Assembly (NCBI GenBank): GCA_014523495.1
Contig: JAATVM010000176.1
Location: 1-5,345 of the forward strand
Reading direction: 5' to 3'
From: Nitrososphaerales archaeon TH1920
Lineage (GTDB): Archaea > Thermoproteota > Nitrososphaeria > Nitrososphaerales > Nitrososphaeraceae
Length of the DNA stretch: 5,345 bases
Shown in pieces: positions 1 to 5,345 of the stretch. The notes under the pieces are model-generated. The model did not search any database. It was not told the origin of the DNA and worked only from the letters and a program-made list of their open reading frames with translations. Each line of letters begins with the position of its first letter. Position 1 is the first letter of the stretch. Both the position numbers and the translations under genes were made by a program.

Positions 1-117
1 ATGAAGAACAACCAGATGAAGAACAACCAGATGAAGAACAACCAGATGAAGAACAACCAGATGAAGAACAACCAGATGAAGAACAACCAGATGAAGAACA
101 ACCAGATGAAGAACCAG
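1..117. repeat. 15-bp tandem repeat, seven perfect copies plus a 12-bp variant
   Basis: The unit ATGAAGAACAACCAG occurs seven times without a single mismatch (1-105), followed by a 12-bp copy lacking one AAC (106-117). The array continues past the left edge, so its true copy number is unknown. The unit length and the 3-bp deletion are both multiples of three, so a reading frame is preserved. Perfect identity between copies suggests recent expansion by replication slippage or recombination, and copy number may vary between strains. Confidence 0.97.
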
Positions 118-134
118 AAGAACCGACAAGTTAA
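1..134 (+). CDS. 3' end of a protein with an acidic EEQPD-repeat tail (partial)
   Basis: The reading frame starting at base 3 is open from the left edge and stops at TAA 132-134. It reads as seven copies of Glu-Glu-Gln-Pro-Asp followed by EEPEEPTS. I prefer this frame because the degenerate end keeps the same Glu/Pro character, as expected of a genuine acidic, proline-rich, probably disordered C-terminal tail. The frame starting at base 1 is also open (repeated MKNNQ, stop TAG 145-147) but its end loses the repeat character; the frame starting at base 2 has TGA in every unit. All minus-strand frames are open across the repeat too, so the coding sense is an inference. The body of the gene lies outside the window and its function cannot be told. 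Such tails are often found on secreted or surface proteins or as flexible linkers. Confidence 0.5.
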   Translation, partial: EEQPDEEQPDEEQPDEEQPDEEQPDEEQPDEEQPDEEPEEPTS

Positions 135-220
135 CAAAAGGCATTAGAAACTAACCATGACATAAGAGAAGGCGAATAGGGCTTTACAAGGAAAAGTTTT
201 ATTCAGACGCTCCCTCTTAC

Positions 221-230
221 TTTTGTTTTG
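221..230 (+). terminator. Possible T-rich archaeal terminator
   Basis: The run TTTTGTTTTG lies about 87 nt after the stop of the repeat-tailed gene. Archaeal RNA polymerase commonly terminates at U-rich stretches without needing a hairpin. The assignment rests only on base composition and position. Confidence 0.25.
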
Positions 231-240
231 TATATACAAA
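227..240. repeat. Perfect 14-bp palindrome TTTGTATATACAAA
   Basis: Bases 227-240 equal their own reverse complement and have an alternating TATATA core at 231-236. The dyad could be a dimeric regulator's operator or could act as a symmetric TATA element. It is 161 nt upstream of the next gene's ATG, which is far for a simple core promoter. Function is unknown. Confidence 0.6.
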
Positions 241-400
241 TCAAGATAGAGATCGACATCTCGGCTGGAGAGAACGAAAACTAACCCAAATAAAATGACA
301 TAAATTAATTCTGCATGAACACCAAAAGATACTAACCAATTTAATCTACATCCAAAAATTTTTCAATGACTTTACGTACAATGAAATAAGCATAACCAAA

Positions 401-1864
401 ATGAGATATATGAATAAAGTTTCTATATTGCAAGCAAAAAATACTATTGTAAATAATAAAAATTTTTCATATCTTGTCGTTTTTTCAATAGCAGTTATTC
501 TAAGACTTATTCCAGAAATACTAGCATATCCTTATCCCATTGGATATGATGTAATAAATTATTATTTACCTATTTTGAAAAATTTTGAAGATCATTGGCC
601 GGCAATATCAAATCAATTCCCCCTATACATATCATTACTACATACAACATCATCGGTTTTGCATGTTGACCCAAGAATAGTAGTTAGTTCATCAATAGTA
701 CTCATCTTCGGACTATTTTCAGTCGTTATATTTTCAATTTCAAGGAATCTTTTACATCTTAATAATTTACAATGTATGTTCATGTCAGTATTTGTAATAT
801 TCCAAGTATCAGTACTGAGGACATCATGGGATCTCCATAAAGACATGGTTGCATTAACTATAACATTTTTTTGTTTATTATGGGTCTCTAGAATTCCAAA
901 TTTATCTAAAAAGATGATGGCAGTAATTGTAACTTTGAGTATTTTTTCGGTACTTGCAGACAGAATGATAGGTCTCTTATTATCTCTGAGTCTCATAGTA
1001 TCTTCTTTTGTGAAAAGAGATAAGGCATTAGCCTTAATTGCAATATTTACAACAATAGTTTATAGTGTATTACTTGCGGCAAATTTTGAAAATATTTCAT
1101 CTAATATTGAACTGGCGGTTAATAATGACAGAATAGACGAATTCTACAGGCCAGTAAATTTAATTGTTCTATTTTTAGTAATGAACGTAATTTTACTACC
1201 TACAGGATTGGTAGGTTTGCTAAAATCAAAGATAAGTATCTTTAAAATTCCTTTTTTTATTTCATTAATAGGTTCATTTACTTGGGTATTAGTTCCATAC
1301 ACATCGGCATTTCTGCCAGATAGATGGATTACAATATTTAGCATTTTTCTTTCATTATTTTCAGCTTACGGATTTGTATTGTTGATTGAGAACAAGCGCA
1401 TTGTAATATCTCATAAAAAATTAAACAATTACCTCGTGATTCTCATTCCATTTGTATTTCTGGGAACTGCTTTTGCTATGAGTCCCAATAATTCCTACCT
1501 TAACGTCTATGGAGCTTTCCATACATATATTAGTCACTATGGTCCTCTGACCATGCAATATAACTCCATCTCTTTACCGGAATCAGAATCGCTACTATCA
1601 TTAATTGAGTGGATTAATAATAATACGTCACCGGGGTCCATTATAATGGGTAGTAAACATTTAAGAGGATGGATGGAATTGGAATTACAAAATAGGACTT
1701 TTCTATTTTCTGATAACATTACAGACATATTAAATTCAAACAAATATAGTGAATTTTATTTGTTGGATTCTAATTTAGTAACACATCAATTACAAAATTA
1801 TGCATCGACGTTATCTTATAATAACACTGATTTTTCGCTCTACCATTTAAAACGCATTGAGTAA
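401..1864 (+). CDS. Multi-pass membrane protein, probable GT-C type glycosyltransferase
   Basis: This 487-residue protein has about ten to eleven hydrophobic segments (roughly 22-42, 75-88, 93-114, 125-140, 148-165, 172-203, 208-226, 251-275, 283-300, 308-330, 342-360) and a C-terminal soluble region (361-487). After the first membrane segment comes YPIGYDVINYYLP (45-57). An acidic residue here (Asp50) is the usual catalytic or metal position in the first extracytoplasmic loop of GT-C enzymes such as the GT39/PMT group, which transfer sugars from lipid-phosphate donors. Other polar membrane-edge motifs are WDLHKD (143-148) and PDRW (306-309). The C-terminal part carries N-X-S/T sequons at Asn363, 407, 408, 431, 439 and 474, consistent with an outward-facing, N-glycosylated domain. 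A second ATG (codon 4, 410) is an equally possible start. The gene is monocistronic here and converges on the lyase gene. The fold call is inferred from topology and the Asp motif; substrate is unknown. Confidence 0.85.
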   Translation: MRYMNKVSILQAKNTIVNNKNFSYLVVFSIAVILRLIPEILAYPYPIGYDVINYYLPILKNFEDHWPAISNQFPLYISLLHTTSSVLHVDPRIVVSSSIVLIFGLFSVVIFSISRNLLHLNNLQCMFMSVFVIFQVSVLRTSWDLHKDMVALTITFFCLLWVSRIPNLSKKMMAVIVTLSIFSVLADRMIGLLLSLSLIVSSFVKRDKALALIAIFTTIVYSVLLAANFENISSNIELAVNNDRIDEFYRPVNLIVLFLVMNVILLPTGLVGLLKSKISIFKIPFFISLIGSFTWVLVPYTSAFLPDRWITIFSIFLSLFSAYGFVLLIENKRIVISHKKLNNYLVILIPFVFLGTAFAMSPNNSYLNVYGAFHTYISHYGPLTMQYNSISLPESESLLSLIEWINNNTSPGSIIMGSKHLRGWMELELQNRTFLFSDNITDILNSNKYSEFYLLDSNLVTHQLQNYASTLSYNNTDFSLYHLKRIE

Positions 1865-1926
1865 AAAGGTTCTTATTAATTGTTTTCAGGAATGGTTAAT
1901 TTTTGGTGCCGTGGTAAAAGATATTC
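1865..1926. terminator. Convergent intergenic gap, likely terminators for both flanking genes
   Basis: Only 62 bp separate the stop of the plus-strand membrane-protein gene from the stop of the minus-strand lyase gene. The plus strand has short T-runs (TGTTTTC near 1881-1887; TTTTT 1900-1904) and the minus strand has T5 opposite 1863-1867, so each transcript meets a short U-rich stretch near its end. No strong hairpin is seen. Confidence 0.3.
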
Positions 1927-2799
1927 TCAGCTTTGATATTTCTCTTCCATACGCATAAATTTTGATAATTCAACAAGATCATTGAATTCATTAAAATCAA
2001 GCATGATGTCTGTACAACCTTTTGTTGTTCCGTTTCTTTTGAGATCAGAAAATATTTTCTTCATTGCATATGTTGCTCCGTACAATCCGGAAAGTGGGAA
2101 TACTACCATGCTATATCCCATACTTTTTAATTCATCTGCAGAAAAAGTAGGGGTTACGCCATTTTCTATCATGTTAGCCAACAATGGAGCATCAATTTTC
2201 TTAGGAATCTCTCGAAGCTCATCCTCTGATTGAGGAGCCTCAACAAAGACAACATCTGCTCCTTCTTTGTAATACATTTTACCTCTTTCTATTGCTTCAT
2301 CAAAACCCAACGGAGCTCGAGCGTCTGTTCTAGCCACTATGGTGAAATCCTTATTGGAGGAGGCCGCAAGAGCCGCCCGCAGCTTTTGAATATATTCATC
2401 AGCGCCAATTACTTCTTTACCCCGCATATGGCCACATCTTTTTGGCCAAACCTGATCCTCCAGAAAAATTCCTGATCCTCCATAAGCAATTAAATCATTT
2501 ACTATTTTCCAGACTGTAAGAGGATTACCATACCCAGTGTCTACATCAACTATTACTGGAACATCAACGGCTCTGATTATCCTTCTTGCATTCTCAATAT
2601 TTTCTCCAGCATTTAAAAACCCAAAATCTGGCAGCCCTAATAATGACGCAGCAGATCCGTATCCTGTCTGAAACATTGCCTCAAATCCAACATGCTGGGC
2701 GATTTTTGCACTTAGTGCGTCAAAAACTCCAGGAAGAACTATAATCTCACCTCTTTTTTTAATTTTTTCCTTTAGCAATTTTCGCTTATCCAAACTCAT
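1927..2799 (-). CDS. Isocitrate lyase/PEP mutase superfamily C-C lyase
   Basis: The protein has the marks of the isocitrate lyase/PEP mutase superfamily, (beta/alpha)8 barrel enzymes that form or cleave C-C or P-C bonds in 2-oxo- or malate-like acids using Mg2+. Counting from the TTG-started 294-residue frame (subtract 4 for the ATG): QTGYGSAAS (48-56), Mg-binding DVDTGYG (89-95), EDQVWPKRCGH (118-128) with catalytic Cys126, ARTDA (150-154) and EAPQ (181-184). The KRCGH loop points to a lyase of the 2-methylisocitrate lyase, dimethylmalate lyase or oxaloacetate hydrolase kind rather than a true PEP mutase. The length of about 290 residues suits that subgroup, not the longer classical isocitrate lyase. 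I choose ATG at 2799 because a TATA-like box lies 27 nt upstream; an in-frame TTG at 2811 would add four residues. It follows the zinc-ribbon gene by 27 bp. Substrate is not resolved. Confidence 0.92.
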   Translation of the reverse strand: MSLDKRKLLKEKIKKRGEIIVLPGVFDALSAKIAQHVGFEAMFQTGYGSAASLLGLPDFGFLNAGENIENARRIIRAVDVPVIVDVDTGYGNPLTVWKIVNDLIAYGGSGIFLEDQVWPKRCGHMRGKEVIGADEYIQKLRAALAASSNKDFTIVARTDARAPLGFDEAIERGKMYYKEGADVVFVEAPQSEDELREIPKKIDAPLLANMIENGVTPTFSADELKSMGYSMVVFPLSGLYGATYAMKKIFSDLKRNGTTKGCTDIMLDFNEFNDLVELSKFMRMEEKYQS

Positions 2800-2820
2800 A
2801 ATTTTGTCCAAGTTTTCCAG

Positions 2821-2831
2821 ATTTATTTATT
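2821..2831 (-). promoter_or_regulatory. Possible TATA box for the lyase gene
   Basis: On the minus strand this reads AATAAATAAAT, overlapping the stop codon of the zinc-ribbon gene and centred about 27 nt upstream of ATG 2799. That is the spacing expected if transcription starts at or next to the start codon (leaderless mRNA, common in archaea). It also supports ATG over TTG 2811. In such AT-rich DNA this could be chance. Confidence 0.35.
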
Positions 2832-3000
2832 CTAAAATTTGTTCTTTGTTTTGTTGAGTTATTTCGTAAGAACCATCGGGCAGAGTATTTAATTTGATCT
2901 TGCAATTTCTACACTCATAGTAATTAATTTGTTGATCGTGGACTATAGAACCATTCAACCATATCATCAATGTGCCGCATGACGGGCAGTTCATTGTCAT
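2827..3000 (-). CDS. Small zinc-ribbon protein, 57 aa
   Basis: A short minus-strand frame runs from ATG at 3000 to TAA at 2827-2829. The product begins MTMNCPSCGTLMIW and has a second knuckle CRNCK, so the four cysteines are Cys5, Cys8, Cys30 and Cys33. This C-P-x-C-G ... C-x-x-C arrangement with a 21-residue spacer is a classic zinc ribbon. The rest (YYECRNCK, then a polar tail ending in EQILE) is hydrophilic with no signal peptide or membrane segment. Such mini zinc ribbons in archaea may bind nucleic acid or partner proteins; no specific role can be given. ATG at 2994 (Met3) is an alternative start. A TATA-like box lies about 29 nt upstream of 3000. The lyase gene starts 27 bp after its stop, so the two may be co-transcribed. 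Confidence 0.85.
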   Translation of the reverse strand: MTMNCPSCGTLMIWLNGSIVHDQQINYYECRNCKIKLNTLPDGSYEITQQNKEQILE

Positions 3001-3023
3001 TACATTGACTTAATTGATGTCAC

Positions 3024-3035
3024 TAATATTTATTT
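3024..3035 (-). promoter_or_regulatory. Probable TATA box of the zinc-ribbon gene
   Basis: The minus strand reads AAATAAATATTA, centred about 29 nt upstream of ATG 3000. It would place the transcription start within a few bases of the start codon, fitting the leaderless mRNAs common in archaea. It overlaps the promoter-proximal arm of the inverted repeat, a typical position for repressor or activator control. Confidence 0.45.
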
Positions 3036-3059
3036 CAAATAGCAGATGTTTTGAAATAA
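3030..3059. repeat. Perfect 10-bp inverted repeat, candidate operator or RNA hairpin
   Basis: TTATTTCAAA (3030-3039) and TTTGAAATAA (3050-3059) are exact reverse complements separated by 10 bases. The repeat shares bases with the predicted TATA box on the minus strand, so a dimeric protein bound here would compete with or contact TBP/TFB. As RNA from the minus strand it would make a 10-bp, AU-rich stem with a 10-nt loop, perhaps marking the end of the peptidase transcript. Confidence 0.7.
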
Positions 3060-3185
3060 TATGCCATCTTATCTTATTCGGTCACGTCAGTTCAGACATG
3101 ATTGAGGTACTGCATGAGGTCATATTGTTTCACTGCTATTTGCTCAAATTCGGATGGAAAATTTTTGAAACTCAGTATTTGCTGA

Positions 3186-4568
3186 CTAATTATCTTCCTT
3201 ACTTTTGCCAAATTTTTCCATAATATTTCCAATACATTTTGTCGTTTTTTTAATCAAATCTATTCGGGCAAACTCATTTGGCGAATGGATTCTACTGTAT
3301 TTGTAAGTGCACCCAATGCTTACACATGGGCATTCCAATATTTTGTTAAAATACCACATAGGTCCTGTGCCTGCTGAAGATATACTTTTAACCACTTTAC
3401 CGTATTCCTCTATCGCACACATTTCAACTAATTTCACAAACTCATTATTTAATGGAATTCTACAAGCAGGTTCCCCGCTCAAAAATTTCAATTCAATATC
3501 TTTGAATCCATTTTTGTCGAGATGTTCCCTTAACAATTGAAATTGTTTCTGAGGTAACATATCAGGCACAAGTCTAAAGTCAAGTTTGGCCATCGCCGTA
3601 CTAGGAAGCACGGTTTTCGAACCCTCATTAACATAACCTGAAAACAATCCGCTAATATTAGATGTTACTCCTCCCACATGCGCTTTTTTTACTTTATCAA
3701 TATCATTTTCATTAAATACATTACTTAATCCATAATTTTTTTTAAAGTTTGAAATATCAAAGTCCTCTTGTTTAATACATTCAAGTTCTTCGGGTGAAAA
3801 ATCTCGTATATCATCATACCAATTTTTGATAATGATTGTTCCATTTTCATCCCGTATGGTTTTTAGGGCATGAACCAGACGCCATGCAGGATTTTCGACT
3901 AGGACTGCCCAACTAGAATGAAGATCAGTATTAGCACACATAACATTTAATTCTACACAAAGCAATCCTTTCATCCCAAGACTGATAATTGGTCTTTCAT
4001 GTTCGTCCACGTTTCCAAATTCCCAAATTACAGCATCGCAACGGAATTTTTCTCTATATTTGGTTAGATATTCTTCTAGATGAGAGCTACCGATCTCTTC
4101 CTCACCTTCTATTAAGAACTTGACATTACAAGGAACGTCTCCAACTTCTTTGAGAAAATATTCGACTGCCTTGATTCGAGTGATTAGTTCACCCTTATCA
4201 TCAGAAGCACCTCTTCCAAAGATAAAATTGCCATCAATTTTACCACTAAATGGATCATCGTCCCACAATTCAATTGGTTCAGGAGGCTGTACATCATAAT
4301 GATTATAAAATAAAATTGTCTTTCCGTTTGGATTACTTTTCGATCTAACTTCACCATATACTAATGGAGGAATTTGTTCTGAATTGTCATCTAACTTTAG
4401 CAGTTCAGATTTTATTCCTGCATTGGTCATTATTTCAGAAACTAGTTTTGCACATTGTATTACTGTCAACTGTTTTTTTGCTGAGACACTAGGCACTCTA
4501 ATTAATTGCTGGAGCTGTGATGTAAGTATGTCAATTTCTGAATCAACTCTGGATTCAATTTTGGTCAA
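3186..4568 (-). CDS. M20-family metallopeptidase (dipeptidase/deacylase type)
   Basis: A 460-residue member of the M20 clan, cytosolic di-zinc hydrolases that cut dipeptides or N-acyl amino acids. Visible motifs: HYD with zinc ligands His90 and Asp92; GRGASDDKG (118-126) with the bridging Asp123; EGEEEIGS (154-161) with the catalytic Glu and a zinc-ligand Glu, best aligned as Glu157 and Glu158; Glu183 in IWEFG; TDLHSS (214-219) with His217; LDFRLVPD (329-336) with Arg332; and RIHSPNE (426-432) with the last zinc ligand His428. The dimerisation domain spans about 200-330. All key residues are present and length is normal. The start is TTG at 4568: the frame stays open upstream to a TAA at 4611-4613 but contains no in-frame ATG or GTG there, and the next Met (residue 47) would remove conserved sequence. 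It follows the oxidoreductase by 71 bp. Substrate cannot be fixed from sequence; it resembles the carnosinase-like/CPG2-like branch. Confidence 0.93.
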   Translation of the reverse strand: MTKIESRVDSEIDILTSQLQQLIRVPSVSAKKQLTVIQCAKLVSEIMTNAGIKSELLKLDDNSEQIPPLVYGEVRSKSNPNGKTILFYNHYDVQPPEPIELWDDDPFSGKIDGNFIFGRGASDDKGELITRIKAVEYFLKEVGDVPCNVKFLIEGEEEIGSSHLEEYLTKYREKFRCDAVIWEFGNVDEHERPIISLGMKGLLCVELNVMCANTDLHSSWAVLVENPAWRLVHALKTIRDENGTIIIKNWYDDIRDFSPEELECIKQEDFDISNFKKNYGLSNVFNENDIDKVKKAHVGGVTSNISGLFSGYVNEGSKTVLPSTAMAKLDFRLVPDMLPQKQFQLLREHLDKNGFKDIELKFLSGEPACRIPLNNEFVKLVEMCAIEEYGKVVKSISSAGTGPMWYFNKILECPCVSIGCTYKYSRIHSPNEFARIDLIKKTTKCIGNIMEKFGKSKEDN

Positions 4569-4597
4569 ATCAAAATAGAAGTCAAATGAACATGAAA

Positions 4598-4606
4598 TTA
4601 AATATT
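4598..4606 (-). promoter_or_regulatory. Possible TATA box for the M20 peptidase gene
   Basis: The minus strand reads AATATTTAA, centred about 34 nt upstream of the TTG start. It would give a transcript with a leader of about 8 nt. It lies inside the 71-bp gap after the oxidoreductase stop, so the peptidase may have its own promoter. A minus-strand T5 opposite 4617-4621 (ATTTTTCA) could help end the oxidoreductase transcript. Confidence 0.35.
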
Positions 4607-4639
4607 CTGTTTAATGAAAAATCATTTATGAAATACCAT

Positions 4640-5345
4640 TTAACTAGATGTTTTGGAAATCTTGATCACCTTGGAAAATTTCTTGAGAACGCTCTGGTCC
4701 AGATGTAAAAAATGAAATATAAAATGACTGACACCAATGTTTACGTACTCCGCTATTCCGTTTACGATATCGTCAATGGTTCCAACAGTTAATCCCCCAG
4801 CAGCTGATTTCTTAAATTGGTCTACAGTCATATCCACTTTCTTCATTTTCTTTATGATTTTTTCCATATCTTCATACTTATCAAGTAATAAACAAGGAAG
4901 TACTATTGAATATTCTATTTTCCTGTTTTGAGAGTTGTAGTCATTTAGTATGTTTATTTTTCTTTTCATCTCTTCTGGAGTCCCAAAATATAGATTATAT
5001 CTATCTGCATATTTGGCAACAACTTTTAACAGATACTTTTCACCAGAGCCTCCCACCATAACAATTGGATGTGGTTTCTGGATAGGTTTTGGAAAACAAA
5101 TAGCACCATCAATAGAATAATATTTTCCGTGGAAATTTGCAATTTTTTGGATCCACAACTTTTTTATAATTTGAATTGATTCTTCCAATTGCGAAATACG
5201 TATTATATCTGAGAAGTAGTGATAGCCGTATGAGTTATATTCTTCCTCATACCAGCCTGCCCCAATTCCCAATTCTGTACGACCATTGGTAATTACATCT
5301 AATGTTGCTACCATCTTTGCTAGAAGAGCTGGATTTCTGTAAGAA
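4640..5345 (-). CDS. Luciferase-like (LLM class) F420-dependent oxidoreductase, 5' end missing
   Basis: The frame is open through the right edge, so the start is outside the window. Before the internal Met at 5314 it encodes SYRNPALLAK, joining MVATLDVITNGR. Together they form the family's conserved block: a YRNP-type strand, LAK, a D-x-x-(S/T)-x-GR turn and ELGIGAGWYEEEY (residues 14-26 counted from that Met). Further on are the KPHPIVMVGGSG block (80-91), a typical phosphate/cofactor-binding strand-loop, followed by a KYADRYN helix (101-107), and GTIDDI (about 175-180). This is the TIM-barrel bacterial-luciferase superfamily; close relatives use reduced coenzyme F420 for hydride transfer, though FMN users exist. 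Visible length is 234 residues of a usual 300-340, so roughly 70-100 N-terminal residues are cut off. Taking Met at 5314 as the start would break the core fold. It lies first in the minus-strand block, with the peptidase gene 71 bp downstream. Substrate is unknown. Confidence 0.93.
   Translation of the reverse strand, partial: SYRNPALLAKMVATLDVITNGRTELGIGAGWYEEEYNSYGYHYFSDIIRISQLEESIQIIKKLWIQKIANFHGKYYSIDGAICFPKPIQKPHPIVMVGGSGEKYLLKVVAKYADRYNLYFGTPEEMKRKINILNDYNSQNRKIEYSIVLPCLLLDKYEDMEKIIKKMKKVDMTVDQFKKSAAGGLTVGTIDDIVNGIAEYVNIGVSHFIFHFLHLDQSVLKKFSKVIKISKTSS

Larger units (their letters stand above)
135..400. other. Non-coding gap before the membrane-protein gene
   Basis: No convincing open frame or RNA gene is seen in these 266 bases. 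A T-rich stretch (TTTTGTTTTG, 221-230) could end transcription of the upstream gene. It runs into a perfect 14-bp palindrome at 227-240. A short GAGAT/ATCTC hairpin lies at 249-262. The word ACTAACC occurs at 150-156, 280-286 and 331-337. A weak TATA-like sequence TTTACGTA (371-378) sits about 27 nt upstream of the ATG at 401 and may be the promoter of that gene, but it is a poor match. Confidence 0.55.
3001..3185. other. Structured non-coding gap between peptidase and zinc-ribbon genes
   Basis: This 185-bp gap holds no convincing gene. It contains a perfect 10-bp inverted repeat at 3030-3059 overlapping a TATA-like box, plus a further segment at 3133-3142 complementary to 3036-3045. A short GTTTCA/TGAAAC pair lies at 3127-3132 and 3166-3171. 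It is likely to hold the end of the peptidase transcript and the control region of the zinc-ribbon/lyase pair. Confidence 0.6.

Noticed and set aside
1..147. The array as a CRISPR or as a repeated MKNNQ peptide
   Set aside because: There are no unique spacers, so it is not CRISPR. The MKNNQ frame is open but its end (KNRQVNKRH) loses the repeat character, unlike the EEQPD frame.
165..300. Possible tRNA or structured RNA in the left gap
   Set aside because: I looked for a cloverleaf or long stems and found only a 5-bp hairpin at 249-262 and the AT palindrome; no T-loop or acceptor stem signature.
613..996. 127-residue minus-strand frame inside the membrane-protein gene
   Set aside because: It is antisense to a clear multi-pass membrane protein and its product has no family features; AT-rich hydrophobic coding often leaves the opposite strand open.
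1982..2475. Two plus-strand frames opposite the lyase gene
   Set aside because: Both are antisense to well-conserved lyase motifs (for example KRCGH) and show no domain of their own.
3014..3223. 69-residue plus-strand frame in the gap and peptidase 3' end
   Set aside because: It starts with TTG, overlaps the real peptidase gene antisense, crosses the inverted repeat, and has no recognisable domain.
3092..3232. 46-residue minus-strand frame (TTG start) overlapping the end of the peptidase gene and running into the gap
   Set aside because: It looks mildly protein-like (SFKNFPSEFEQIAVKQYDL), but it starts inside the peptidase gene, has no good start codon or motif, and ends without any supporting context. 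Most likely a chance open frame or a decayed remnant.
4640..5314. Reading the oxidoreductase as a complete 224-residue protein starting at Met 5314
   Set aside because: Codons upstream of this Met to the window edge are open and encode conserved family sequence (YRNPALLAK), so the gene is cut by the window edge, not naturally short.

Overview
The window looks like a stretch of an AT-rich archaeal chromosome, most likely from an ammonia-oxidising archaeon of the Nitrososphaeria (Nitrosocosmicus/Nitrososphaera type). The clues are low GC, a luciferase-like family oxidoreductase of the kind that normally uses F420, a membrane protein of GT-C glycosyltransferase style with a sequon-rich C-terminal domain, a tiny zinc-ribbon protein, and A/T-rich TATA-like boxes about 27 nt upstream of start codons without clear Shine-Dalgarno sequences. 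The lineage is an inference; there is no rRNA or marker gene to prove it.

Layout. Positions 1-134 hold the 3' end of a plus-strand gene whose tail is a 15-bp tandem repeat, best read as repeated Glu-Glu-Gln-Pro-Asp. Positions 135-400 are non-coding and carry a 14-bp palindrome and a recurring ACTAACC word. A plus-strand gene at 401-1864 encodes a 487-residue multi-pass membrane protein, probably a GT-C type glycosyltransferase. It converges on a minus-strand block that fills the rest of the window. In transcription order this block reads: an F420-type luciferase-like oxidoreductase (5' end cut off by the right edge), an M20-family metallopeptidase that begins with TTG, a 57-residue zinc-ribbon protein, and a lyase of the isocitrate lyase/PEP mutase superfamily with the KRCGH signature.

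How the genes may work together. The four minus-strand genes are co-directional, with gaps of 71, 185 and 27 bp. Each of the last three has a TATA-like box close to its start, so they may be separate or overlapping transcripts rather than one strict operon. The three enzymes (oxidoreductase, amide-bond hydrolase, C-C lyase) would fit a small organic-compound degradation or salvage route, but no substrate can be named from sequence. The 185-bp gap between the peptidase and the zinc ribbon is the most structured non-coding DNA here: a perfect 10-bp inverted repeat overlaps the predicted promoter, and a second 10-bp complementary segment upstream could compete for the hairpin's loop and 3' arm. 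This is the best candidate in the window for an undescribed regulatory element. No mobile element, CRISPR array, tRNA or rRNA was seen.
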